Positions 23,646 to 35,594 of a DNA stretch of 64,000 nt are shown piece by piece. The stretch covers positions 29,695,001 to 29,759,000 of the forward strand of contig NC_135362.1 of the NCBI RefSeq assembly GCF_051622035.1. Direction: 5' to 3'. How positions within the stretch are numbered: the first letter of the stretch is position 1; each line of letters begins with the position of its first letter. The stretch is from Arctopsyche grandis (lineage: Eukaryota; Arthropoda; Insecta; Trichoptera; Hydropsychidae). The notes beneath the pieces are model-generated. The model had not been told where the DNA came from and made no database searches. It saw nothing but the letters and a program-made list of their open reading frames with translations. The position numbers and the translations under genes were made by a program.

Positions 23646-24690
23646 TATTTATCTCATATTGAGTTAATTTGTTTGGAAAAAAAATGTGTAAGGGAAGGCA
23701 GCTTTAGTCTCCTAGCTTTTAAAGTCGCGAGCCGCCCCTGTGTATCGCTCCGCTACAAATCGCTACAAACAACGCGGCTGCATGTTCATTAAAAACCTCC
23801 TTTTTTCATACTTTTGTCTCGATTTTAGCATTTTTAAACTTGCCAGAAAGATCCAACTCAATGTTAATAATTGCCAATCATCAATGCACATAAAATGTCA
23901 TCTGCGCAGCCCAATGACTATCTCGTCTTTTGTACATGCTTAAATTAAACAGTCGCGAATTTCGTCGAGACGTCAAATTTTCGATTTGTAGCAAACCCAA
24001 AAATATCATTGCCTCATCGGAAGCTTCTAAGGAGAATCTGTAATTATTGAGCTTAATTGTGTGGTTTGAATTTTTGATATTTTATCTGAGTCTAACGTAT
24101 AAGTTAATATGATAATTTCAACTTTCCAATACTTCTACATACAAAGAAGAATCTTTCGACGCATCTTATTTACTATATAGATCAATTTTGTACTGAAATT
24201 TAAAATGAATCGGATTCTTCTTTGTTAAAAGTTCCAAATTCGATGAAAAGATAAAGTGGGTAGAATCTTCTTATAGGAATTTTAATTCAGAATTGATCTT
24301 TCAATAGATCAATTGCCTTATTTGGTACGTACACATCTACCATCTGAAAGTTAATGTCAGAAGTGAGGTTTTAAATAGATCATTACAATTTATCCAGAGA
24401 AAGAAGAATATATAAAACGTAGTAAATATGATTTAATTCTCTGTATTAATACTATAATACCTAATACTATTGACATTTGTAAAGCGAATTAAAATTAACC
24501 GTAGTGCTCTCTTTCAGAATACTTTTGTCTCAATTTTTGCCTTTTTAAACTTGCCAGAAAGATCCAACACAATTTTAATAATTGCCAATCATCAATGCAC
24601 ATCGAAATTTCATCTGCGCAACCCAATGAATATCTCGTCTTTTGTACATGCTTAATATTCAATTAGTTTTTAGTATTTTAAAACAATAAA
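23646..24690 (+). repeat. Direct repeat pair 23800-23945 and 24500-24655
   Basis: Both segments contain cttttgtctc, ttaaacttgccagaaagatc, ttgccaatcatcaatgcaca and atctcgtcttttgtacatgc. Each carries an ORF ending SSFVHA, so related short ORFs appear in both (67 and 61 codons), but with no known motif. The sequence between is AT-rich without other features. Confidence 0.55.
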
Positions 24691-25390
24691 AAATCACAAT
24701 AAATACGAAAAACATCAGACTATGGATTCCAATACTGACTTTTGGCACAGCAATATTAGATTTTGAGTTAACTCTTTGAGTGCAGATGTTTTTTCTGTTG
24801 AAAGTCTGCCCTGCTGAAAATTTCCAACTGGAATTATTTAGAAATCCAATAGAAAGCAGGTATAAAAATTGTAGCTCATCCAAACAAACCCTAGATAACT
24901 ACCGCCGAGGATTTCGACTTTTGTAAAGGTGTGTTTAGACTCTCTAATATATCTTGCAACAATATAAAATAAACAAAATATGTAAGTCTACTGATGAATG
25001 TATTTTTCCAAAACTAGTTCCATCTTCTTCTTTATTGTTCAAATGTAATGCTCACAATCTAAATGCCAAGCCACAATCTAAAATACTCGGCAGTTAGAAA
25101 TTTCCATCGGGTAGTCCTGCTATGGTTATAAATTCAGAAATTGCGGTGTAAGCGAGTTTTAATAAACATTGACAAATGAATGACACGGATTACACGACCA
25201 ATGTTCAATGTATTTTTTCCAATGCTACCATTAAAGGCTTAGCAGGCAGTATTCTTGTTTACTTTGTACACGCAAAATTTACAAAGCCTATCGGCGTTTT
25301 ACAGGCCCATGGACTTGTCAGCAAAACGCCGATGGGCGTTGGTCAGCATTCAAAGGGTAAAGCAGACATTTTTCGATATAACCCTTTTAC
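24691..25390 (+). repeat. Unclassified repeat, arm 1 of inverted pair
   Basis: Its reverse complement lies at 28570-29250. Ordered shared words include ctagataactaccgccgagg, gtgtttagactctctaatat, aactagttccat and attcttgtttactttgtaca. A 92-codon ORF (25176-25454) lies in the non-duplicated end and is not recognised. It is probably an unclassified transposable element present twice in opposite orientation. Confidence 0.55.
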
Positions 25391-25589
25391 TAGTACCAAT
25401 TGGGAGATAAAACAGTCAATTTCAGCTTTTAACTATACATATGTATGTACCTAAGTAACGCTTATTTTTATCTATTACAGTTACACTAAATAGCTATGAA
25501 GAATGATTTGATACAAAAATCCATCATCTTCTATAGGTATATTATACAATCGCAAATCATAATGTATTTGTATCTGTTTATATGTATAA

Positions 25590-26515
25590 TATGTCCTACG
25601 CGTTATTTAGTCTTATATTTGTAAGGTCTCACCTTGAATTTGCCTCAATTATCTGGTCACCTTTTTATTTATCCCATATTAATTGTATTGAGAAAGTTCA
25701 ACTTAAATTTATTAAATCCTTACGCTACCTTTTTCCTACCTATACCCATTCTACTGTTTCCGACATTTTAAAAATCATTTCTTTTAACAATCTTTCTGTC
25801 AGGCGACGACATACTGATGCTATATTCTTCTTTAAGCTCATAAATGGTTTCCTTGATTGTTCTGATTTACTGAATAAGGTTAATTTCAGAATCCCAGTTC
25901 GGTACTCTAGACGCGTTGCACTCTTTTCACTTGATCCTTTCAATACTAATTCCCAAAAATTTTTATCTGCAGCGCGTTTATCGTATGTTTAACGGAGAGC
26001 TGAATGAGGTTGATCTATTTGGTATTTCCCTACATCAATTCAGGTCTAACATCAAGAGAATCTTGACCGATCGATTCATTTCTTCTCCTATTCTATTTTT
26101 CCAATATTTCCAATATTTTTATACTTTAGTTTAGTTATGTAATGTGCTATTTAATCATATTATAGCTTTCATTCTTTTCCTTTTCATTTGTTTATTTTGT
26201 ATTTACCTTTTTCATTTGTTTTATATTTGTAAATTTCAATTTCTTCTTATATTCTATTTTATAACCTTTTCCAAATATTTTAATTCTATAGTTTAATTAT
26301 GCATTGTTCTACATATTTTGTCATGCCTTTATTATTTACTTTTTAATTTGTTTTCCTTATATTTATCTTTTTTATTTATGTAAAAATCTATTATTGGACT
26401 CGGATGTTACATATATTATTTATTTACTATTTGTTTTTTTATACATATCTATGTACATCCTGTCTGTTGATTTTTCAATTAATAAAATAAAATAAAATAA
26501 AAATAAAATATTAAA
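25590..26515 (+). mobile_element. LINE 3' end (family B), best copy
   Basis: The frame from about 25582 to 25992 reads VRSHLEFASIIWSPFYL, IEKVQLKFIKSLRY and RRRHTDAIFFFKLINGFLDC. This is the standard C-terminal domain after the reverse transcriptase in Jockey/CR1-type elements. A frameshift near 25975 moves the end to the overlapping frame (to 26134). The AT-rich 3' UTR ends in ttgatttttcaattaataaaa with a repeated ataaa tail. It is 5'-truncated and dead. Confidence 0.75.
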
Positions 26516-27299
26516 TACTCGAGTTTAATTTTTGAGTAGCACACTACGGCACTGAATTGCCAAATTAATTTAGCGAACGGTGAGTACAATTGGCCATGCC
26601 CCAAAATGGCCGTCGGAAGGCGGGCACTGTGGCCCTAAATGGGGACGAGGAGGGACATCAGACTATGGACGTGGAAATTGTCCGTGGAAAACTACCAATC
26701 GGAAAATCCCGATGGTGCCGAGCAATTAGAACGCTTCGTCGATGAAATGATGGTAGATGATCGCCTCTTCGTCTCGCCCCCCTACTTCATGTGATGAGAA
26801 TGTCCTGTCTTATGGTATGAGAGTGTTTTCCCATGAAATTAGCGGTGCCTCGCCAAGACAAATATGTTTGTTCTGTGCGAGGGGAGAGACCGTAAACGTT
26901 TCCCGGTATCTTGTTAAGGTACGATGGACTTCGGAAAGATCGCGTATACACGCCAGAATGAATATGTGAAATTTTGGATTGTTTTTTTTTCCTTCGGCTT
27001 AGTTTAAGTGACAAATAAAACAATATCCGATGTGAAACCATTTGTTTTTGAAACCATTTGGAGAATTGTTTGTCTTACAATTTTCTACAAGACTAAATTT
27101 AAATAGATATTTTTATGTAAATAAAAATTAACACGAATTTACATATAATATTAGTTTCAAGTATACTCTTTTTTCATATTGAAGAAACAAATAGCAGTTT
27201 GAAAAATTCAAACAAAAGAATTTTGTTTTTAATTACAACAGGTTTTCCCATACATAAAAAAATAGTACTAACAATTTCAAACATTACAGTACAATTATA
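26516..27299 (+). other. Unassigned, one short ATG ORF
   Basis: At 26596-26745 an ATG opens 49 codons (MPQNGRRKAGTVALNGDEEG..., later IVRGKLPIGKSRW) in a locally GC-rich patch. I do not recognise it. It could be a small protein, an exon of an unseen gene (a GT follows at 26580 and others nearby), or chance. The rest, to 27299, is AT-rich. Confidence 0.2.
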
Positions 27300-27742
27300 T
27301 ATTTTATTTTAAATATAAAGATATAAACCAAGAAGGCCTAACAGGTAAATCCCAAAGCGCCTTCTTAGATAATTAAATACAAACATTGCAGCATTTTTTA
27401 TTACATAAATCGCTGTATTTCGAGAAACTAGAGAACATGAAATTAAAAATTAATTAATTCCTAGTGACATCTATGGATACATTACTAATTTTACATATTG
27501 CACATAAATCAAATTCAGATATTTGTGACATAGCGGGTAGGATGAGATTTTGCCAATTTGATGGAGGAACCGTTACAACAATGAAATCAGATAAATTGGA
27601 AACTATGATTGATATGAAACGATCGACTTGCAGTCACAAATATCCAAGTCTGACCAGCAGTATTAAATATTAGCACGGCATCGAACCCGGTAACCTCTAG
27701 GTGCTAAATATAAACGCCACCACCGAGCCATACTGCTGACTA
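27300..27742 (-). mobile_element. tRNA-derived SINE, variant B
   Basis: Left end accaagaaggcctaacaggta (terminal box), right end complement of a tRNA-like head with gcatcgaacccggtaacctc and accaccgagccatactgctg. Immediately to the right (27743-27970) is a further decayed piece of the same family. Confidence 0.75.
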
Positions 27743-27974
27743 ATACAATGGAGACATCTATGGTAAAATCAACAAACTTTTACAAAGTATATAGGTAGCA
27801 TATTTTTATAAGAATCAACAAATTTGAAATACTACAAACTCGAATTTGAAAGAAACTGGAGGGAGGATACCGATTTATTTGATCCGTCACAACGATTAAA
27901 CTAAACAAATAGGAAAAGTCTAGCAGGAGACGGTCGATCTTTTTTTAAGAACCACCAAGATCTACATACACTGT

Positions 27975-28398
27975 GGCTTATATTTATTTATTTATTTATG
28001 ACAACACATACCAGGAAGGCATTACAAATATTGCAGCATTTTTAATTATATAAGTAACTGAATTACGAGACACTGAAAAACTCGCAAATCAATGAGTCAT
28101 CTATCAAATCGTACACAAACTTATCTATTGCACATTAATCAAACACAAATTTATGGTGACATATTGTATATATAAGAAGGATTTTTGGCCAATTTTTACC
28201 GGGAACCGTTTCAACAATGAAATCAGAGAAAATTGACAAATTTTCATAGGAAACGATCAACCTGGAGTCACAAATCCAGGTCTAACTAGCAGCATACTAT
28301 GAAAAATTCATTTTCACTCGAGGCCCTTCCTGCGATCGAACCCGGCACCTCACGACGCTAAGCAGAAGCTTAACAACCGAGCTATGCTGCTGGCTTAT
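27975..28398 (-). mobile_element. tRNA-derived SINE, variant B
   Basis: T-rich left end, taccaggaaggc, body words (aaccgtttcaacaatgaaatc, ggagtcacaaatccaggtct), and head complement cgatcgaacccggcacctc to gagctatgctgctggct. Slightly internally deleted. Confidence 0.75.
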
Positions 28399-28569
28399 AT
28401 GAATATCGTATTGGGTTGTTATTGTTAAGAGAAAATTAAAGCAAATTAGAAGAAACTAAAATGAAAAGTTTATCCTTTTCAGACAATTACCCTCTAGAAA
28501 ATCTTTTTTTTTCAGAACCAATTTCATAAATTGCACAAATTTTTATTAAGCTATGCAATATTATCAGAT

Positions 28570-29250
28570 TATTCTATATTTAGAGCGTTTAGCCTTTGCG
28601 TTTTAACCTTTAGCGTTTAGCCACCAAATCCATGAGCCTGAAAAACGTCGATAGACGTTGTAATTTAAGCATGTAAAGTAAACAAGAACTACTACCCACT
28701 AAGCCTATCCAGGTAGCATTGAAAAAAAATTCCCAAAATACACAGACACACACACACATTTTTTTCTAGATCATGAAAACGTGGTCAGTAATCGATTCTG
28801 AGTTCGAATCAGTCAAAATCTCTAGTTCGAATTTTCGCATGATCACAAAACTTCATCTATTGTTACTACGCACATAGATAAAGTAAAAATGCATTGAACA
28901 TGGATCGTTTAATCCGTGTCAATGTTTATAAAGTATTTTAGATTGTGGCTTGACATTTAGATTATGAGCATTACATTTTAACAACGATGAAGAATATGGA
29001 ACTAGTTTTGGAAAAATACAATAATTAATAGACTTATTTTGTTTATTTTATATTAGAGAGTCTAAACACACCTTTAACAAAACTCGAAATCCTCGGCGGT
29101 AGTTATCTAGGATTTGTTTGGATTAGTTACAATTTTTATACTTGCTTTCTATTGGATTCTAAATAATTCTAGTTGGAAATGTTGCCGAAATTTTCAGCGT
29201 GGAGGGCTTTCAACAGAAAAGACGTCGAAGACACTCAAGGGGCTAAAAAA
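28570..29250 (-). repeat. Unclassified repeat, arm 2 of inverted pair
   Basis: Reverse-complement partner of 24691-25390. It is interrupted at about 28735-28885 by an inverted copy of the gaactcgag dispersed repeat, so that repeat inserted later. Confidence 0.55.
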
Positions 29251-30130
29251 CCCTGATGCATACTTCACAAAGAGGTTGTTATTTTAGGATGCAATTAATA
29301 TTCGACTGTCAAAGCACCAGCAAAACGATACATTTTAAAGCACACATTTTAGTCACAGGAGCTGGGCAACTTTTGAAAAGTGTGCTGTGGACGTTTACAC
29401 GATGTTCAACATGGTGGTATTTCCTCGTGTTGCAGTTGTGTCAACGGTTGACATAGGACATGTTTGTTCAGGCACACACCACCGGTTCTGATGTGTCACA
29501 CGCAGAACCATACACAAAGAAAAGAACACCGTAGCGCCTGCTGCACTCGTGTTTCATAATATTTACACAACTTACACACCACTGAAATTGAGATGTCTCC
29601 GTGGAAGACAATCGATTCAGTTCCGCCGCATTCGCTAGATGTAAAGAGCTCGATAGTATGTATGTACACCAGCGATAACGGAAATCCTGGAAAGGTGGAA
29701 TTAAACTCGTCTAAAATCATTCAAAGCTACAATATGACAGTGCCTTAACTTCTTGAATACTTAGGAGGAGAGTAGAAGTGGATTGAAACCACTGAAAAGA
29801 TGAGTAAAACGTCATTGAAACTGTTAAAGTTCAATCTATTCTGTGATATTAGCAGTATTAAGGCCAGACCGCACTATGCGGCCGCGACGCGACACGACAG
29901 TGCGCGGCCACATATAGTTTGTATGAAATTGTATGAGATAGAACTAGTGGCGTCACCCTGGTGGTTTCCATTGATTTGAGGAAACCCATTGTAAAAAAAC
30001 AAAAGTTTCCGAAACCCTAAAAATTCATATAATTTTTGTCAAAAATTATACAAATCTTGAAAATTTTTTTTCGACGGTTACAACTTCGAAAAGGTTACAG
30101 TTCGATTACATAGCAGATAAAGAGAAAAAA
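29251..30130. other. Unassigned
   Basis: Somewhat GC-richer than its neighbours. A 51-codon ATG ORF at about 29594 (MSPWKTIDSVPPHS...) and others are not recognised. At 29865-29915 a GC-rich string (gcggccgcgacgcgacac) resembles the Harbinger-like MITE end but without a clean partner. Confidence 0.35.
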
Positions 30131-30142
30131 CTTTTGTTTTTA

Positions 30143-30249
<107 letters not shown>

Positions 30250-30266
30250 TGATTATGTTGTGGTGT

Positions 30267-31145
30267 GCCGTTACAATGCGATTTCAATTGAACCGAAATT
30301 GGGAAACCGAAAACCAATAAATAATATAGTAATGCGCAACAGTGACCCTCAACTTGAAGGAATTTCCTGGTGGCCTTCGTCAGAAAGAGCTGAAATTCAC
30401 AGCAGATCATCATAAGCTTGCCTATTTGCCATCAGATGGCAAACAATGCACATCGTTTGTACTTTGATCCATTTCTTTTTACTTTATCTATGTACATATA
30501 TACGTAGTAACAATAGATGAAGTTTTGTGATCATGCGAAAATTCGAACTCGAGATTTTGACTGATTCGAATTCTAGATCTAGAAAAAATGTGTATGTGTG
30601 TGTCTGTGTATTTTGGACATTTTTTGAACACCGTTAGTCCTATCGAACTGAAACTTAGTATCGGTTATTGAAATTCTTATCGATACACTTACTTAAATTC
30701 TTATCGATCACATTGTTTTACCAGTGATGATGTATGGATGTGAAACTTGGGCACTGAACACCAAGATGCTACACAAAGTCCAATGTATTCAAAGAAGCAC
30801 GGGACACTGTATGCTCGGCATAACGAGGAAAGACAGGAAGCGGAATACGTGGGTGAGAAGTATGACAAAGGTAGTGGACATAGTGGATAGAGTAAAGAGA
30901 TTGAAATGGCAATGGAAGGGCCACGTGGCTAGAAGAATGGACGAAAGGTGGACAAAAAAGTGCTTGAATGGTACCCGAGAGAACGCAAAAGGGTAAAAGG
31001 AAGACCGCAGGGAAGATGGACAGTTGGGTAGACGAAATTAGGAAAAAATATGTGAGGTGAGATGGATGAGAGTTGTGCAAAACAGAGACGAGTGGAACCG
31101 AGTTGGAGAGGCCTTCATCCAGCAGTAGATGGTGAACGGCTGTAG
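30267..31145 (+). mobile_element. LINE 3' fragment (family C), copy 2
   Basis: This has the same structure as 18962-20170 without the MITE. The frame from 30724 (MMMYGCETWALNTKMLHKVQ) runs 90 codons through WKGHVARRMDERWTKK, an RTE-type C-terminal region. Comparison with copy 1 shows the reading frame intact over a stretch where copy 1 is shifted. The tail ends near ggtgaacggctgtagat. It lacks the catalytic reverse transcriptase domain. Confidence 0.75.
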
Positions 31146-31260
31146 ATGATAATGAGTTATATTAATGTATTGTTATTTAAGGACAGCTTTAATTACAATT
31201 ATTCACACCACCATATACACTTACGGATGTACATATGTATATACAAAAAAGGGGTCTACA

Positions 31261-31648
31261 TGACTTGACAGAATGTTAAATTACAGAAAACGCAAATATC
31301 GGAAGGCAAAGATCGAAAATCGAAAGATCTTAAGTCGAAAGATCAAAAAAAAATGGTGCATGGTAAACGGTACATACTCACTTAATTTGCGCGAGCAGGA
31401 TACAACAGGAACAAGAGGAACATGCTTTTCCTCCCGTATTCTGCGCGCGCACATTAACACGGGAGGAAAAGCATGTTCCTCTTGTTCCTGTTGTGTCCTG
31501 CTCGCGCAAATTAAGTGAGTATGTACGTGAGTATGTACCGTTTACCATGCACCATTTTTTTTTTGATCTTTCGACTTAAGATCTTTCGATTTTCGATCTT
31601 TGCATTCTGATATTTGCGTTTTCTGTAATTTAACATTCTGTCAAATCA
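31261..31648. mobile_element. Near-perfect foldback (hairpin) element
   Basis: Left arm 31261-31437 pairs with right arm 31460-31648 around a 22-nt loop rich in gcgcgc. The arms differ only by a few substitutions and a 12-bp repeat (acatactcacgt) in the right arm. The left arm starts tgacttgacagaatgttaaa and includes gaaagatcttaagtcgaaag. A transcript would fold into a stem of about 170 bp. No ORF; MITE-like. No convincing target duplication is visible. Confidence 0.8.
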
Positions 31649-32400
31649 CGGAGACCGACAAAAAAGGCACGTGTGTATAATTGTAGATGAAATTGAATTT
31701 TCCACATTTTTTCTAATGTCTATTTCATTTTTACTTCAAATGGTTCATCCGACGAGTCTATTAGAAAAAAAGCAAATATCTGTAAACTTGTTGATATAGC
31801 TGTCGGTTATTGAAATACATTTTTTTCCAGTCGAAACTTTATGATAGGTGCATTCCATTTGTTATTGAAATCTCGTTCACGAGGGTAAACGGACCGATTA
31901 AAAAAAAACTCACAATGAGTCGCTAATGAATCGTTGAGAGTCATCGAAGGTGTCAGAATGTGATGCGACCGACCACGTGAGAACAGACCGAATCAACTGT
32001 ATCATTCATAGCCCACTTACATTATTATACGAAACGCTTTATATAAAAGCTCTCGTGGGTGTAGTAAATACTTATGTGCATATGTATGTATATATAGAGT
32101 CGATGCGCGTTATCATTTTCGACACAACAAAACAAATATGGTTGGAGATAATTAAAGTTCAACGGGAGAGCAAAGATGGCCGCTGTGTGGTGCAAAAAGT
32201 TGATAATTAAAATGCGAGAGCGAATTCTCAAGTCAAAACGTACGATCAGAATTCGTTTAAGGGACGAAGAGACCGTCCAGTGTTGAAGAAGTGCACCAAG
32301 CCTTTTGGCAAACTCTGGTTTTTATCGATTCTAATTAATGCTTAATGTTTATACACATTTAGAATTAAAGCTTTAACAGTCGTTAAGCAATACATTTTTT
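31649..32400. other. Unassigned
   Basis: No supported gene. The 86-codon ORF at 31950-32210 has no recognisable motif. Confidence 0.4.
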
Positions 32401-32900
32401 ATTTAAAATCAGTGCAGACCGCTAAAAAGTTCTCTCTAAGCTTAACAAAACAAACCAATACATTTAATACCATTCTTAAAGAATATTTTTACAGACATTA
32501 CTAACAAACTAACCAGTAGATTCTATGACAGACTCACTAATAACCATACTAACACACTTCTGAAGAGTCTCGGTGATTACAACAGAATGTCTATACCCTT
32601 CAGGTATAACACACAGATTACCTAAACACAATCTGCTTTAGGTCATCGACTTTAGTGGGTCTTTAATTAATATTATGTAATAGATGTATTATGAGCATTT
32701 ATAAGGATTGTAAATAGGTTTTTGAGCTCTTTTTCCTATTATGCTGTAGATTAACATTAGAATAATATAATACTATGATTACTAACCAAATTAAATTAAA
32801 TTGTAAAATAGAAAATGATCATCAGATCAGTAGCTATTAAAATAGATATGAGATGTATTGTGAACATAATTTCGTAATAATAAAAAGCATTTAAAAATCA
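32400..32900 (+). mobile_element. Jockey-like LINE 3' end
   Basis: Around 32490-32625 the frame reads ITNKLTSRFYDRLTNNHTNT then LLKSLGDYNRMSIPFRY before a stop. This matches the C-terminal signature of Jockey-type reverse transcriptases. The 3' UTR (32640-32890) is also found inverted at 4190-4425. 5'-truncated, dead. Confidence 0.7.
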
Positions 32901-33690
32901 AACTCATTTAAAGAATATAATATACTAGTGTTGTACCCGATGAAATATCATCGCATGGGCGTTGGCATATTAAGTTATAAAATAAAAATAAAATTAAAAG
33001 AAATGTGTCGGTCCTGTGTTCGATCCGCACGCGGTCGTATTTTTTTCAAATACCCTGTAAATATACTTATATTTAATTGTGTAATATGTAAAAAAAGGTA
33101 AAAACTACCTACATGTAAACAATATAATACACCAATAAAAAAATAATTTATTAATTAAAAAAATAGATGGCGCTAAATCCTCAGAGACTTTCCTTAGAGG
33201 AAAAATTGGTGGCAAACAGTATATGTAGAAGTTGTTTCTTTTGTTATTATATTCGTACATTTTGTTAACAGTGTTTTAACTATGATGTACGTATCTATGT
33301 CGAATCTAAACGACTATTATAGTACGGCGAGCGTTATTTTACACAAACACACATAATAGTAGTGATAGTGTATTTTTTTATTTTAAATTTAACAATTGGC
33401 ATTACAAAAATTAAAATTATTCAATTTTTTTTAATAATAGAATAAATTAGAAGTAATTTTAATATAGGCATTCAGTAGAGAATGTAGTTTGTATTTCATA
33501 TTCTAACATTTCAATAAATAGTGGAATTTATATGAATATACATTTCAATAATCGCCAAATATGATTAATAAAATTCAAAATGAATTTATCCAACAATAAA
33601 AATACGTAGTTAATTTTTTGAAGATATTTATCAACCTAACTACCCATATATAATATTTTAAACGTTTCTTAGTTTTAGAATAAGTAAAAG
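32901..33690. other. Unassigned AT-rich, upstream of Pen-2
   Basis: No coding sequence recognised. The promoter of Pen-2 should lie at the right edge, but I see no clear TATA box. Confidence 0.4.
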
Positions 33691-33772
33691 TTATGGTAGA
33701 GATGACTCACGGCTTTAGACCAAATAAACGTCACGGTGACAGCTGTCAGTGGTGCGTCTCTGCCGAACAAAA

Positions 33773-34239
33773 ATGGATTTAAATCGTGTACCGAACGATC
33801 AAAAACTGTTTTTATGTCGATTTTACTTTAAAGGTTAGTAAAAGTTACATAAAATAGTCATATGTTTTAATATATTATGTATATTTGTGTTATATATGGT
33901 TTCTCTTGACTTTTTAGTTGGTTTCTTATTCTTGCCGTTCGTATGGGCCGTGAACACCTGTTGGTTCTTCTCTGAAGCATTTAAAAAACCACCATATGAT
34001 GAACAGAAACAAATAAAAAACTGTATGTGTTAATACTTGCCGATAGTGAATCCATCATGTACATATGTGTTTTTTAATTGTTTGTTATGTGTGTTTTAGA
34101 TGTAATTTGGTCCGGTATCGGGACATTACTTTGGGCCATTATCATTGTGACTTGGATCGTTACCTTCCAATTAAATCGAGCGCTATGGGGAGAAGTTGGC
34201 GACGATTTAAGCTTTATTATTCCTTTGGGTAGAGCTTAA
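33773..34239 (+). CDS. Pen-2: Presenilin enhancer 2, gamma-secretase subunit (3 exons)
   Basis: Exons 33773-33833, 33918-34022 and 34100-34239 join in phase to 101 codons plus stop, the same length as human PEN-2. All four splice sites are GT/AG. The protein starts [19 protein letters not shown], has the first hydrophobic segment ([17 protein letters not shown], about residues 22-38), the conserved [17 protein letters not shown] region, a second hydrophobic segment (about 62-78), and ends [11 protein letters not shown], matching the conserved DYLSF...PLG tail. Pen-2 is the smallest member of gamma-secretase (with presenilin, nicastrin and Aph-1). It triggers presenilin endoproteolysis, so it supports Notch cleavage in the membrane. 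Polyadenylation signals AATAAA lie at 34320 and 34367. Identification is firm. Confidence 0.95.
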
Positions 34240-34549
34240 CCCGAATATTTTTCATTTAGTTCTCATGACTTTTTTTTTATAATAATAGACTAATATCGAT
34301 CACATAATAACTTAACTAGAATAAATAATTTAATTTTATAAATATAATAATGTAATCTAATTGATAAATAAATCATTCCACATATTTGGAACAATATTCT
34401 TTTTAATTCAATTGCTCGTTGATGTTTATATTAAAAAACAATATGTATGTACATATATAACAATCCAGGTGGATATATGTAATGTAATGGTGTTATACAA
34501 TATGCCGGTTTATTCACTACTGCAAAGGATAGAAAATATGTGTATATTT
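34240..34549. other. Pen-2 3' UTR and spacer
   Basis: AT-rich; holds the AATAAA signals at 34320 and 34367. The ORF at 34361-34654 is not supported. Confidence 0.5.
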
Positions 34550-34730
34550 TTATTTTATTTTATTGTATTAATACATATTATATATACCAGGAAGGTCCAA
34601 CAGGTAAGCCAATGCGCTTTTCTGGGCAATTACAAAAAAAGTAATAATCATTAATAAGCTACGGAGATCAATTGACACATTAAATAATTCAGATAAAAAT
34701 TAATTCACTATGAATACAACTCAAACTCAT
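34550..34730 (-). mobile_element. SINE 3' tail fragment
   Basis: T-rich left end and taccaggaaggtccaacagg box, followed by ttctgggcaattacaaa as in the fuller copies. The rest of the SINE is missing. Confidence 0.6.
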
Positions 34731-35280
34731 AGAATTAAAGTCACCCAAGATCATAACCCTCTTGCCAGTAAAAACATTTAACACTTCATGACCCGTTCAT
34801 GTTTATGTTCACTTTATGACCCTTTCTTTGCATGTTTGAAAAAAATGAATTAATTATATGACGGGATTCATTCGGAGTAAAATATAAAACGCAAATTAAC
34901 AGGGAAAAATAATTTAGGCGAAGATGAACCTAAAGATGTTCTCCGATGGTATTAAGCTGATCAAAAAGGCGAACAGATTAAATACTGGCAGCTCGCACAG
35001 CCAGAAGAATTACCCCGCCTCTGCTGCAACGATCCCTCCGAAAAACTATATATCTCTCATTGAAAAGCTCACCGTTTAGGATTGAATCGCTAATCCATGT
35101 CTCAGTAAATGCAATTAAATCATATTACAACCTCCATTGGCCAAGAAGTTAGCCAAATTTTCATCAACTGCTTTCTTGAAAGGTGTTAATGGATACCTTT
35201 GTGGAAGATGATTTATAATTTTTTGTTGTTATTTTGTATTGTATGTATTAGCAGTTTTGCTATTTGAATAAATAAATAAA
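34730..35280 (-). mobile_element. LINE endonuclease-domain fragment
   Basis: Read on the minus strand, 35135-34930 gives YDLIAFTETWISDSI, then ELFNERYIVFRRDRCSSRGG and VILLAVRAAS. About 34800-34740 gives FTGKRVMILGDFNS. These are the ETW and GDFN blocks of the APE-type endonuclease of Jockey/CR1-class LINEs. Sequence is lost between them. It is the only endonuclease piece in the window. The right end at 35240-35285 has an aataaataaataaataaa tail on +, probably from another LINE end in the opposite direction. Confidence 0.65.
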
Positions 35281-35557
35281 TAAAAACAAATATGTGAAAA
35301 CCTGTATTTAGTCATTCAGAGACAATTATAAGAAAGATATCCAGTTATAGCTTAAAAATCTATAAATGATCACAATATTTCTCATATATTACACATACAA
35401 GTATACAAAAAAAAATGTTCTCCTTTTTCAACATATCGAAAAAGGAGAACATGTTATTTTCAAAAATTCTAAAATAAGTCATCGTCGTCGTCGTCCCTCC
35501 ACATAAGATCCAGAATTATTGTTTTTCTAGAGTCCGTGTTCCGATTTCTGGTTTTTC

Positions 35558-35594
<37 letters not shown>

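Noticed and set aside
22125..23737. DNA transposon with cagtggcg-type ends (22259 to 23737)
   Set aside because: The ends are similar (cagtggcgtcccgtgac against caggggcggctcgcgac) but I find no matching target duplication, and SINEs fill the interior.
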